DNA of 62,895 bases, from positions 1-62,895 of the forward strand of contig JACQCA010000068.1 in the NCBI GenBank assembly GCA_016201865.1, given 5' to 3'. The translations under genes were made by a program, and so were the position numbers. This document shows, piece after piece, positions 34,379 to 43,332 of the stretch. The notes under the pieces were generated by a model. It ran no database searches, was not told the origin of the DNA, and saw only the letters and a program-made list of their open reading frames with translations. The number at the start of each line of letters is the position of its first letter. Positions within the stretch are counted from its first letter, which is position 1. Source of the stretch: Nitrospirota bacterium (GTDB lineage: Bacteria > Nitrospirota > Nitrospiria > JACQBZ01).

Positions 34379-35893
34379 CTAATCCCTGCGCCCGAACGTT
34401 TCGGGCTGCGTCAGAATCCATTCGACGGCTTCCTCCAGATCAGCCGCAATCCGATCCGGTTGAGACCCGGCATCGCCCTTTTGGGCGATCTCCCCTTCCC
34501 CGTACCCCGTTAGAACCAAGACCCCTTTCGCCCCGACCCGATGGGCCATCTCCATATCGATCCTTTTATCACCCACGACGAAGGAACAACTCAGGTCGAT
34601 CCGTCGTTCGGAAGCGGCCCGCAACAACATCCCCGGCTCCGGCTTCCGGCAGGCGCAGGATCGGGTATAGGGGCTCGTCCCTTCGGTCGGGTGATGCGGA
34701 CAATAATAGATCCCGTCCAGCTCGGCTCCTTCCGCCTTCAGCAGCGCGGCCAATCGATCATTGACGCGCCGGACATGCTCTTCGGAATAATAGCCCCGGG
34801 CCACCCCGGACTGATTGGTCACGACGATCACGTTGATCCCGCTGCGGTTGAGCATCCGGATCGCCTTCGCGGACTTCGGAATCAGTTGCAGATGGTCGAT
34901 ATCGTGAATGTAGCCGACCTCCTCACTGATCGTTCCGTCCCGGTCCAGGAAAACGGCACGGGTCCCGACCTGCGGCTGTTTTTTCCAGCGATCATGCATC
35001 CAGAGCCATTGCTCCGGACGCTGCCGAACGGCCTCCTCGATCACGCGGGTCATCCTCTGGGTATTCGTCAAGACATCGCGATCGCGATCGCCGGTCTTGA
35101 TCAGGGGGAGCGCCTTTCCGTAAACGAGGCGGTGGCGGCCCCCCTCTTCGCGATGCATCAACATCGGAATCACCGGCGCGCCGGTCTTGAGCGCCACCAG
35201 GGCGACGACCTTGTGAGTATAGGCGAGTCGGCCGAAAAAATCAACATAGACGCCGCGGTCTCCGACGACGTTCTGATCGATCAAAAAACCGACCATTTCT
35301 TTCTGATGAAGCGCCGACAGGATCTGCCGCAGCGACGACGGGTCTTTGCTGTTGAGCACGACCGACCCGAATCGCTCCCGCTGCCGGTTGATCAGTCGAT
35401 TCAATCGCGAATTGTCCAGCGCGCGGCCCACGACATGGGTCGGATACCCCAAAACGGAATGGACCAGGTTCATCAGCTCCCAGTTCCCGTAGTGGAATCC
35501 CAGTATGATCACCCCTTTCCCCCGCCGGACCGCGTCCTCTAGGTTGGACAATCCTTCCACCTGAACCTTTCGAAGAATCGCCTCCCGGTCCTGATCCATC
35601 GCGTCCAGAAACTCCATTAAACTTTCCCCCAGGGATCGGTAAACCGCTCGAGCAACCCCGGTGTGGTCAAAATCGGGCGTTTTAAACGCAAGACGAAGGT
35701 TGTTCAGCGTGATGCGACGCCGCCGCGGGATGAGATCATAGGCCGCCTCGCCCAGAAGCGACCCCAGGGCCGGCCCCCAGGATCGAGGCAGAAGACGATA
35801 AATCCCGTAAAGGAATATCACCAGAAAATAGTCCAGCCGGTGCCGCCATGGACGATCTTTTGGTTCGGCGCGGCTCACGGAAGGACCCCGCAT
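34379..35893 (-). CDS. lpxL-gmhB: LpxL-type lipid A acyltransferase fused to GmhB phosphatase
   Basis: 504 residues in one continuous frame. Residues about 15-305 are a lysophospholipid/lipid A acyltransferase with the HX4E catalytic pair in GFHYGNWEL (His134, Glu139) and one N-terminal membrane helix. After a short linker (RWKKQPQVGT), residues 312-495 are a HAD phosphatase of the GmhB type: FLDRDGT (Asp317, Asp319), VTNQSGVARG, a zinc loop with CPHHP and CACRKPEPGM, and GDKRIDMEMA. GmhB removes the 7-phosphate of heptose-1,7-bisphosphate. So one polypeptide serves lipid A acylation and ADP-heptose synthesis. The gene overlaps the WaaA-LpxK gene by 19 nt. Confidence 0.9.
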   Translation of the reverse strand: MRGPSVSRAEPKDRPWRHRLDYFLVIFLYGIYRLLPRSWGPALGSLLGEAAYDLIPRRRRITLNNLRLAFKTPDFDHTGVARAVYRSLGESLMEFLDAMDQDREAILRKVQVEGLSNLEDAVRRGKGVIILGFHYGNWELMNLVHSVLGYPTHVVGRALDNSRLNRLINRQRERFGSVVLNSKDPSSLRQILSALHQKEMVGFLIDQNVVGDRGVYVDFFGRLAYTHKVVALVALKTGAPVIPMLMHREEGGRHRLVYGKALPLIKTGDRDRDVLTNTQRMTRVIEEAVRQRPEQWLWMHDRWKKQPQVGTRAVFLDRDGTISEEVGYIHDIDHLQLIPKSAKAIRMLNRSGINVIVVTNQSGVARGYYSEEHVRRVNDRLAALLKAEGAELDGIYYCPHHPTEGTSPYTRSCACRKPEPGMLLRAASERRIDLSCSFVVGDKRIDMEMAHRVGAKGVLVLTGYGEGEIAQKGDAGSQPDRIAADLEEAVEWILTQPETFGRRD

Positions 35894-38298
35894 ACCATCG
35901 ACTCAAAGGCCTCGGGATGATCGATCACCAGCTCCATCCGAACCTCCCACCAGGATTCCGGAGGCCGGCCGAGCGCCCGGATTCGAACCGCGTCCTTTTC
36001 GGTCGTCACGATCGTCCGGACATCCAGTCGCCCGGCTTCCGACCCAAGGGACTCGATATCCTTTTCGGTATAACGATAATGATCGGGATAAACGCATCCC
36101 ACAGCGATCTCTGATCCCAGTTCTTGCAGCATATGAAAAAACCGGTCCGGCTGGCCGATGCCCGTGACGGCCATCAGCCGGTCCCGCCGGATCGTCTCCG
36201 GAGGGAACGACCGGCCGGTCCCAAGATGCGTCAGATCGACGATCCGGTGCCGGCTCGTAAAAATCGGCAGACCAGGCCGATATCCCCGGATGATTTTTTG
36301 CAGCTCTTCCGTTTCAGCCGGCTCGCCGACGTGGGTCAGGAGAACCGCATCCGCCCGCTTCAATTGTCGGAGGGGCTCCCGAAGAATTCCCCGCGGAAAG
36401 ACAAAGCCGTTTCCAAAGGGACAGACGGCGTCCACAAGAAGAAGATTCAGGTCGCGCTGCAAACGGAGATGCTGGTAGCCGTCATCCAACAGCAGAACCG
36501 ACGCCTGAAACGTCTCAAGGGCATACCGACCCGCCAAGGCCCGATCGGATGAAACAAGGACGGGCACCTCCGGAAGGCGGTCGGCTATCAGGCAGGGTTC
36601 GTCTCCCACGTCGTCCGGCCGCCGACGCCCGTCCGTCGGATCCGACACGACCCGGATCGCCTTTTCGGATCGTCCGCCGTAGCCGCGCGACAAGACAACC
36701 GGACGATGCCCTTTCTTGAGAAGAAGCCGACAAACCGCCATGACGGTCGGCGTCTTGCCGGTCCCGCCGAGAGTCAGATTACCGATGCTGATCACCGGAC
36801 GGCTTAGCCGAACGGATCGGAACAGACCGCGGGAATAAGCGGACGCCCGGACCGACTGCCACCCCTGATAGGCCAGCGCGCCCCCGCGAAGAACCGCTGC
36901 GGCCAGCGACGTCGCGATTCCTCCACGCGATAAAAGCAATCGGTCCTTGAACCAACGTTCCGGGGCGGTGCGGAAATCAAGACGACGAAACCGATCGAAC
37001 GATCGCCTCTCAAGCAGCCGCTCCACGATCCTAAACGCTTTCCGGGACGCTCCCTGATGGCGACGCACCGTCTCTTGAGCCTGCTGTTCCATCATCCGAC
37101 GTTGATCCGGCCGGATCAACAATTCCTGCAGTTGACGGATGAGATCGTCGCGGTCGTGAACCCTGAGACCCCCTCCAGACGCCATCAAGAGTTCGGCCAT
37201 CTCCGAAACCTGCTGAACAAACGGCCCGAAGAGAACAGGTCGTCCGAGCGCGGCCGGCTCCAAGAGATTATGACCGCCCACCGGCACCAGACTCCCGCCC
37301 ACGAACACAACGGTCGCCAATCCGTACAACGAGCCCAGCGTTCCCATCGTGTCCACCAGCAGGATCTCCCTATCCGGCTCAGGCCGCGCTGAATCCAATT
37401 CGGAATATCTCCGGAAAGATTTCCCCCGTTTATTCAGCCATGCGACCAGGACCGGCAGCCGGTTGAGATGGCGCGGCGCCAGGACCAATCGCAGATCGGG
37501 AATCTGTTCTTTGACCCGTTCATAAACCGCCAACAAGATTTCCTCTTCCCGCCCATGGGTGCTTCCGGCCACGATGATTTTTTCGTCCGGCTTCCATCCG
37601 AGCGCATTCAACAGACACCGACGTTCAGCCTCCGACAACGGAACAACGGGCTGGTCGAACTTGAGATTGCCGAGGACCCGGACCCGTTCGGGAGGGGCGC
37701 CCAGATCAATGATCCGTCGGGCGTCCTGCGCCGTCTGCATGCCGAAGACCTGAATCGTGCGGAGCGCTTCGCGGATCATCCACCGCACCATTCGGTAACG
37801 ACGGTAAGACCGCGGGGAAATCCGCCCGTTGATCAGGAGAACCGGCACGTCGCACCGGGCTGCGGATCGAAGGAAATTCGGCCACAACTCGGTTTCAACC
37901 AACAGGATCAGATCCGGCGCCAGTCGGCGCAGGATGCGCGCGGGGATGCCCGGCCAGTCGAGCGGAAAGAAAAAAATCCGCACCCTTCCGCCGAGCCGTT
38001 GTTCCACCAATCGCCGGCCGGTCTCGGTCATCACCGAGAAGACCGGTTCCCATGCCGGCCGATCCCGAAGCCATCGCTCAACCAACGGCAGCACCGCAAG
38101 ACATTCGCCGACCGAGGCGGCATGGATCCAGATCCTCACCTTGGATTTTTCTTTCTTGGCCCAATCCCCGGCCAAACGTCCGAATCGCTCAGACAACCCG
38201 AACCGATATCCCGGGCGGAGGATTAACAGAAAGACAAAAACAGGGAGGGTCAACGGCAGGCTTAAAATAAGAACAAGATTGTAGAACACTACTCCCAA
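35875..38298 (-). CDS. waaA-lpxK: Kdo transferase WaaA fused to tetraacyldisaccharide 4'-kinase LpxK
   Basis: About 807 residues from TTG 38298. Residues 1-425 are WaaA: an N-terminal membrane anchor, IHAASVGE with catalytic Glu65, LVETELWPN, GNLKFD, and the donor site VGGHNLLEPAALG. Residues about 440-805 are LpxK: ISIGNLTLGGTGKTP (Walker A near 507-517), LSRGYGGR, LLLDDGYQH, and a C-terminal TTEKDAVRI. LpxK makes lipid IVA and WaaA adds Kdo to it, so the fusion couples consecutive steps at the inner membrane. The frame opens at ATG 38394, but 38289-38394 encodes the tail of the upstream acyltransferase in another frame, so TTG 38298 or GTG 38289 is preferred. Confidence 0.9.
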   Translation of the reverse strand: MGVVFYNLVLILSLPLTLPVFVFLLILRPGYRFGLSERFGRLAGDWAKKEKSKVRIWIHAASVGECLAVLPLVERWLRDRPAWEPVFSVMTETGRRLVEQRLGGRVRIFFFPLDWPGIPARILRRLAPDLILLVETELWPNFLRSAARCDVPVLLINGRISPRSYRRYRMVRWMIREALRTIQVFGMQTAQDARRIIDLGAPPERVRVLGNLKFDQPVVPLSEAERRCLLNALGWKPDEKIIVAGSTHGREEEILLAVYERVKEQIPDLRLVLAPRHLNRLPVLVAWLNKRGKSFRRYSELDSARPEPDREILLVDTMGTLGSLYGLATVVFVGGSLVPVGGHNLLEPAALGRPVLFGPFVQQVSEMAELLMASGGGLRVHDRDDLIRQLQELLIRPDQRRMMEQQAQETVRRHQGASRKAFRIVERLLERRSFDRFRRLDFRTAPERWFKDRLLLSRGGIATSLAAAVLRGGALAYQGWQSVRASAYSRGLFRSVRLSRPVISIGNLTLGGTGKTPTVMAVCRLLLKKGHRPVVLSRGYGGRSEKAIRVVSDPTDGRRRPDDVGDEPCLIADRLPEVPVLVSSDRALAGRYALETFQASVLLLDDGYQHLRLQRDLNLLLVDAVCPFGNGFVFPRGILREPLRQLKRADAVLLTHVGEPAETEELQKIIRGYRPGLPIFTSRHRIVDLTHLGTGRSFPPETIRRDRLMAVTGIGQPDRFFHMLQELGSEIAVGCVYPDHYRYTEKDIESLGSEAGRLDVRTIVTTEKDAVRIRALGRPPESWWEVRMELVIDHPEAFESMVCGVLP

Positions 38299-38944
38299 AA
38301 TCGATCCGCGCTTTCCGTGATGTTTTGAAGCCGAGTTTCCACCTCGTTGCGTTTGCTCTCCAGGACGGCCCGGGTCGCGTCGCTCGGAACCCAAATGGGA
38401 TCCCCCCAGATAAAAACGCCGCGGCTGAACGGATACGGAATCAAAAAACCGTCCCAGGTCTTAAGAATTTTTTTTTAGAGGCGCCGAACGCCACCGGCAT
38501 AATCGGCAACTGTGTCAGCTTCGCCAGCTCCACCGTGCCCAGCTGAGCCGCATATCGGGGGCCCCGAGGGCCGTCCGGGGTCACGGCCAGATCCGCTCCC
38601 GACCGGGCCGCCTGGACGAGGCGCCGAAGGGCCGTCGCGCCTCCGCGGGTCGTGGAGCCCCGCGCCGCGTGAAACCCGAAATAACCGACCGTCCGAGCGA
38701 TCAGTTCGCCGTCGCGGTGACGGCTGATCAGGATCGAGATCCTCTTGCCCGTATAGACAAACGGCATCATCAACTGCCGTCCGTGCCAGAACGCGAGAAT
38801 GTAATTTTTCCCCTCGTTCAAAAAAGCCTCGACCGTTTCGGAACGGCGGGTCTCGATGCGCATCGTCCGTCGGAGCCCGCGAATCGCCCAATATCCCAAC
38901 CACGGAATGAATCGGGACAGCGCCCGGTCAAGGAGTTTCGGCAT
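38289..38944 (-). pseudogene. DUF374-type lysophospholipid acyltransferase, frameshifted
   Basis: From ATG 38944 the frame gives MPKLLDRALSRFIPWLGYW, FWHGRQLMMPFVY (catalytic His region), SRHRDGELIARTVGYFGF and VTPDGPRGPRY, the DUF374 signature, then stops early at about 38441. An A9 run (coding sense, 38468-38476) precedes the loss of frame. Adding one A gives LKTWDGFLIPYPFSRGVFIWG, conserved in the family, and a natural end at 38289-38291. Without correction the protein lacks about 60 C-terminal residues. The family is thought to acylate lipid A or related lipids. The start overlaps msbA by 17 nt with AGGGAA as ribosome site. Confidence 0.8.
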
Positions 38945-40667
38945 ACTGTTCCCTGAATTGAAGTTGATAAAGTTTTTTATAAATTCCGCCCCGCTGGAGA
39001 AGCTCCGGATGCCGTCCCGTCTCGACGATCCGGCCCTGCTCGATGACGACGATTCGGGCGGCGTTCTGGACCGTGGACAGGCGATGGGCAATGACGAAGG
39101 TCGTCCGGTTCTTCAGAAGATTGGACAAGGCCTTTTGGATGTACATCTCGGACTCCGAATCGAGGGACGAGGTCGCCTCGTCCAGAATCAGGATGGGGGA
39201 ATCCCGCAAGATCGCCCGCGCGATCGCCAGGCGCTGGCGTTGCCCGCCGGAGAGCCGGACGCCCCGCTCCCCGATCATCGTGTCGTATCCCCCCGGCAGC
39301 CGCAGGATGAATTCGTGCGCATAGGCCGCCCGGGCCGCTTCCATGATCCGCGCGGGACCGATTTTTTCCAACCCGTATGCGATATTTCGCGCCACGGTGT
39401 CGTCGAAAAGGATCGTCTCCTGCGCCACCAGGCCGATCTGTTTTCGAAGCGATTCCAAGGTCACATCGCGGAGGTCGACGCCGTCGATGCGAATCACGCC
39501 GTCGGTCGGATCATAAAAACGAAGCAAGAGGTTCATCAGAGTCGTCTTGCCGGAACCCGAACTCCCCACCAAGGCCACCACCTCGCCCGTCTTGACCGTG
39601 AGATCGATCTCCCGCAGGGCCGCTTCGCCCATCCCGTCGTAATAAAACGAGACGCGCTCGAACCGGATCTCCCGCTCGACCGGCTTGAGCGCCCGCTTCC
39701 CCTGATCGGAAATCCGCTCGCTCGGTTGGTCCAGCATCCAAAAGATCCGATCGATCGCCGCGATCGCCTGCTGGATGACCGTCGAGGTCGCCGCCAGGTG
39801 CCGGACCGGGGCGTACAACAACCAGCTCGCGCCCAAAAAAGAAAAGAATCCGCCGGGCGTCATCCGTCCCATCCGGACCTCATGCGCGCCGACGCCGATG
39901 ATCAGGGCCGCGGCGACCGCTCCGGCCCCTTCCATAATGCCCGGCACCAATTCGGACAGGCGCGTCGTCTTCATCGTTTTCTGAAAATATTCCTGATTTT
40001 TTTGCCGGAACCGCTCCGTCTCAAACGGTTCGGAGCCGAACGCCTTGATCAATCGAATCCCGGAAAGGGTTTCTTCCAACAGGGTCGTGAGCTCGGCGAT
40101 CTTTTCCTGACCGGAATGGGCGATCCGTCGGATGCGTTTCCCGATCCTCGCCATGGGATAATAGGACAGCGGAACCACCAAGATCGAGACCAGGGCCAGT
40201 CCCCAATTCAGGTAAAAGAGCACCCCCACCAGGACGAGCATCGTCAGCGACTGCTGAAACAGATCGCGAATCACGGTGGCGATCACCTGCTGGATCATGC
40301 CGGCGTCGTTGACGATCAGGGACATCAGGCCGCCGGTTCGCTGATGGCTGAAAAAACCGATCGGCATCCGGATCAACTTCTGGAACAGATCATTGCGTAT
40401 GGCGGCGATGGCGCGGTTCCCGACATACCGCATCAGGTACGATCGCAAATAATTAAATCCGCCTTTGGTGACGCCGACCCCCACAATGGCCGGAATGATC
40501 CAGAAGAGCAGACCCCACCGATTCTTGATGAAGATCTCATCGATGATCGGTTTGATCATCCAGGCGTACGACGCCGTCAGAAGCGAGACGACCGCCGCGC
40601 AGGCCGTCGCGCCGAGAAGGCTCTTCCAGTGCGGTTTGAGATATCCGATCAATCGTCGTAGGCGCAT
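38928..40667 (-). CDS. msbA: Lipid A export ABC transporter MsbA
   Basis: 579 residues: six-helix ABC exporter membrane domain (about 15-310) with the intracellular loop IRNDLFQKLIRMPIGFFSHQRTG, then an ATPase domain with Walker A GSSGSGKTT, Q-loop VAQETILFDDTV, signature RLSGGQRQRLAIARA, Walker B ILILDEATSSLD and the H-loop IAHRLST. It flips Kdo-lipid A or core-lipid A across the inner membrane. Its position after lpxB and before the acyltransferase, waaA and lpxK is the classic lipid A gene order. TGATG overlap with lpxB shows coupled translation. Confidence 0.93.
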   Translation of the reverse strand: MRLRRLIGYLKPHWKSLLGATACAAVVSLLTASYAWMIKPIIDEIFIKNRWGLLFWIIPAIVGVGVTKGGFNYLRSYLMRYVGNRAIAAIRNDLFQKLIRMPIGFFSHQRTGGLMSLIVNDAGMIQQVIATVIRDLFQQSLTMLVLVGVLFYLNWGLALVSILVVPLSYYPMARIGKRIRRIAHSGQEKIAELTTLLEETLSGIRLIKAFGSEPFETERFRQKNQEYFQKTMKTTRLSELVPGIMEGAGAVAAALIIGVGAHEVRMGRMTPGGFFSFLGASWLLYAPVRHLAATSTVIQQAIAAIDRIFWMLDQPSERISDQGKRALKPVEREIRFERVSFYYDGMGEAALREIDLTVKTGEVVALVGSSGSGKTTLMNLLLRFYDPTDGVIRIDGVDLRDVTLESLRKQIGLVAQETILFDDTVARNIAYGLEKIGPARIMEAARAAYAHEFILRLPGGYDTMIGERGVRLSGGQRQRLAIARAILRDSPILILDEATSSLDSESEMYIQKALSNLLKNRTTFVIAHRLSTVQNAARIVVIEQGRIVETGRHPELLQRGGIYKKLYQLQFREQYAETP

Positions 40668-41836
40668 CAGGCCGCAACCGTTCGTATGGTTTGGGATAAT
40701 AATTTCAAGATGATCTCGGCGGCGCGTCGGGCGGCGCCGGGCGGACCCAGTTTCCGCCGGACTTCCTCCAGCGCCTTTTTTTGCTCCTGCATCTTCATCG
40801 GGTTCCTCAAATGATCCAGAACGGCCTCCGCCATTTTCTCCGGCGTTGCGTCCGTCTGGAGCAATTCCGGCGCGACGCTCCGTCCGGCGATGATATTGAC
40901 CAGTCCGACGATTCGAATCTTGACCAATAGACGCGCGACGAGTTCGGTGAGCGCGGCCACTTTATATACGACGACCATCGGGGTCCCGACCACGGCCGCT
41001 TCAAGGGTCGCCGTGCCGGAGGCGACGATCGAAAAATCAGCGCAGGCCAGAACCTGCGGGGCCTCGCCGGCCACCAATCGTATGTTCTCGCGGATGCCTT
41101 CGGAATCCGCAAGCCGTTTCCGGATCTCAGACATCGAGAGGGAAACCGCGACCGGCAGGATCCCCACCGCGTCCGGAAAATCCTTCCGGATCCGCCGGAA
41201 GGCCTCGGCCATTCCATCGAGCAAACGGTCGATCTCCATCGGACGGCTGCCGGGGAGAAGCGCGACCACGACGGCCTCGTCCGGAATCCCGTAGCGGAAT
41301 CGGAGGGCTTTCCGGTCGAGCGCCGTCGGAATCTCATCCATCAGCGGATGCCCCACGAATTCACACGGCACGCCCGCGTCCCGATACGTGCGCTCCTCGA
41401 ACGGAAAAACCACCAGCATCCGGTCGATCCATTTTTTGATCGTCTTGATCCGGCCGGCCCTCCAGGCCCAGATCTTGGGCCCGATGTAATAAACCGTCGG
41501 CCGATTCATCCGCTTGGCCAGCCGCGCCACACGCAGATTAAAATCCGGGGAGTCGATCAGCACGACCAGATCAACGACCCGACGCTCCAAAACCTCCTTG
41601 ACCGTCTCGAAGGCCCGCAGCACCGTCTTCCATTTCCGGAAGACCTCGACCAGGCCCATGATCCCCAATTGCCGGTTGTCGAAAATCAGCTCCACGCCGG
41701 CCTGCTTCATCTTTTCGCCGCCCATGCCGAGGAGGGACAGGCTCGGCTCCTGTTGCTGAAGGGCGCGGGCCAGCTCGGCCCCGTGCAGATCCCCCGAGGC
41801 CTCGCCCGTAACAATGAGCAGCGTGCGCTTGATCAC
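40667..41836 (-). CDS. lpxB: Lipid-A-disaccharide synthase
   Basis: 389 residues, GT19. LIVTGEASGDLHGAELARAL at the N-terminus, GIMGLVEVFRKW, DSPDFNLRVA, YYIGPKIWAWRAGR, FVGHPLMDE, and ALLPGSRPMEI are all LpxB hallmarks. It condenses UDP-diacylglucosamine with lipid X on the cytoplasmic face of the inner membrane. Lipid X would come from LpxI, encoded two genes upstream. Confidence 0.96.
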   Translation of the reverse strand: MIKRTLLIVTGEASGDLHGAELARALQQQEPSLSLLGMGGEKMKQAGVELIFDNRQLGIMGLVEVFRKWKTVLRAFETVKEVLERRVVDLVVLIDSPDFNLRVARLAKRMNRPTVYYIGPKIWAWRAGRIKTIKKWIDRMLVVFPFEERTYRDAGVPCEFVGHPLMDEIPTALDRKALRFRYGIPDEAVVVALLPGSRPMEIDRLLDGMAEAFRRIRKDFPDAVGILPVAVSLSMSEIRKRLADSEGIRENIRLVAGEAPQVLACADFSIVASGTATLEAAVVGTPMVVVYKVAALTELVARLLVKIRIVGLVNIIAGRSVAPELLQTDATPEKMAEAVLDHLRNPMKMQEQKKALEEVRRKLGPPGAARRAAEIILKLLSQTIRTVAA

Positions 41837-41839
41837 GGC

Positions 41840-42523
41840 CTACTTCCGGCTCACCAGTTGTTTGAGCCATCGAACACAGAAATTACGGACCGCCACGGCC
41901 TCTTTCTGCATGAACAGCCCCCGATCCAGTTGATCCGCTTCGGCTGGCGTCAAGAGTTCCGGCGCCAGTTGGCGTCTGAGCTTGGCCAGCCCCAGATAGT
42001 CGTCCTGATAAAAGATTTTATACAGCCCGTTTCGGACCAGGTTCCAGCGTCCGCCCCGCTCGAAGGCGGTGCAGAGATCGATCAGGTACGGCTCCCCGTT
42101 TTTTGAAACCATGATATTCTTTTTGTTCCGCAGATCGCACAGGACGATGTTCCGTCCATGGACCGCGTCCACGATTCGTTTCAGGCGATGAAAAAATTGA
42201 TGCGGCAGATCGCCCGCTTTGAACTTCGACGCGTTCCGGCCCTCGATATATTCGATCGCCAGTGCGTAACGGTCCAGCTTTCCGTGGCAACGCGGGATGC
42301 CCGGAATCCCGGCCAGCTTCCGGTAGATCCGGGCCTCGTTCCAGGTCGACGGAAGCCCGACGAAAAAACGGTACAGAAAGCCCCTCGGCCGATAATCCTT
42401 GACGACGACCGGCTTCGTCTCCCCCTGCACCAGGAAAATGTCCGGCTGCCAGGGTTTCGCGGGGCGCAACGACTCGACTCTCCGATGCACGAGATTTTCC
42501 CTCGTGATCCCGTCCACGTCCAT
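41840..42523 (-). CDS. Kinase-fold protein, probable LPS/Kdo kinase relative
   Basis: 227 residues. A protein-kinase-like core is visible: PVVVKDYRPRG (Lys42), EARIYRKLAG (possible C-helix Glu63), an IVLCDLRNKKNIMV catalytic loop with Asp130 and Asn136 and no HRD histidine, and YLIDLCTAF (Asp149). The C-terminal part is basic. The fold resembles LPS-core kinases, and its place between lpxI and lpxB (2- and 3-nt gaps) argues for phosphorylating a lipid A or Kdo intermediate. It is not closely similar by eye to the kinase-like protein at 21411. Function is inferred. Confidence 0.65.
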   Translation of the reverse strand: MDVDGITRENLVHRRVESLRPAKPWQPDIFLVQGETKPVVVKDYRPRGFLYRFFVGLPSTWNEARIYRKLAGIPGIPRCHGKLDRYALAIEYIEGRNASKFKAGDLPHQFFHRLKRIVDAVHGRNIVLCDLRNKKNIMVSKNGEPYLIDLCTAFERGGRWNLVRNGLYKIFYQDDYLGLAKLRRQLAPELLTPAEADQLDRGLFMQKEAVAVRNFCVRWLKQLVSRK

Positions 42524-42525
42524 CG

Positions 42526-43332
42526 TCAGCGACCCAGGACCGAGATCCCGGCCGACTCGGCCTTTTCCAAAAGCCGGTCGCGCTCCAGCATAATGCTGAT
42601 CCCCGCCTCCAGGGCCAGAACGGTTGCGCCGACCTCGGCCATCACCTCGATCGTCTGCGGCCCGACGGTCGGCAGATCGAAACGGGCATCCTGTTGCGGT
42701 TTGCTCACCTTGACCACGACCGCTCCCTCCCGGCCGAGCGAGCCGCCGCGGCGTATGGTTTCATCCGTTCCCTCGATCGCCTCGACCGCGAGGACCGTCC
42801 GATCCTTGACCACCACGCATTGCCCGATATCCAGCCGGCCGATTTCTTTCGCCAGCGACCAGCCGTACTCCACATCCTGTTCTTCGCGCGACGTCAGGGA
42901 CCGCGTCGTCAGCAACCCCTTGGGCGTCAGAATCGCGGACAATAATTCCGTCGCCGCCCGTATCCGAATCCCCTCCCCGGTCAATTCCTCCGCCAAGGCC
43001 CGGAGCAGGCTGTCGTCTTTCTTAATGCCCACCCGCGCCAGCAACGACAGTGCGCGCAGGTCGGGCTTCGCATTTCCAAACAGCCGCACCTTTTTGATGC
43101 CCCCCGCCATGACGGCCTCGGACACGCCGGCTTCTTTGAAGGCCGCGATGAGCTTATTCAACTCGCCCACATGGATCCAGGTCACCTCATCCGCGAAAGA
43201 GGCCAGATCGGGCGGGGTCTCGCCCGTATGAGCGACCGCAATGACGCGATAGCCTTCCTTCCGCGCGGCCTGAGCGACGGTTAAAGGGAAGGTCCCGCTG
43301 CCGGCGATGATGCCGATCGTCTTCACCGGCAA
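42526..43332 (-). CDS. lpxI: UDP-2,3-diacylglucosamine pyrophosphatase LpxI
   Basis: 268 residues, DUF1009/LpxI. IGIIAGSGTFPLTVAQAARKEG at the start, GGIKKVRLFG in the first domain, and the C-terminal domain with LDIGQCVVVKDRTVLAVEAIEGTDE, GGSLGREGAVVVKVSKP and RFDLPTVGPQTIE. LpxI hydrolyses UDP-diacyl-GlcN to lipid X by a route different from LpxH, and replaces it in alphaproteobacteria and many other phyla. It overlaps lpxA by 10 nt. Confidence 0.94.
   Translation of the reverse strand: MPVKTIGIIAGSGTFPLTVAQAARKEGYRVIAVAHTGETPPDLASFADEVTWIHVGELNKLIAAFKEAGVSEAVMAGGIKKVRLFGNAKPDLRALSLLARVGIKKDDSLLRALAEELTGEGIRIRAATELLSAILTPKGLLTTRSLTSREEQDVEYGWSLAKEIGRLDIGQCVVVKDRTVLAVEAIEGTDETIRRGGSLGREGAVVVKVSKPQQDARFDLPTVGPQTIEVMAEVGATVLALEAGISIMLERDRLLEKAESAGISVLGR

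Noticed and set aside
38299-38394. ATG 38394 as the start of WaaA-LpxK
   Set aside because: This stretch encodes the C-terminus of the DUF374 acyltransferase in the neighbouring frame, and the extra 32 residues are charged, with no WaaA similarity.
38856-40661. 601-residue plus-strand ORF opposite msbA
   Set aside because: It is an antisense shadow of a fully conserved ABC exporter; its product is Arg/Asp/His-rich with no domain.
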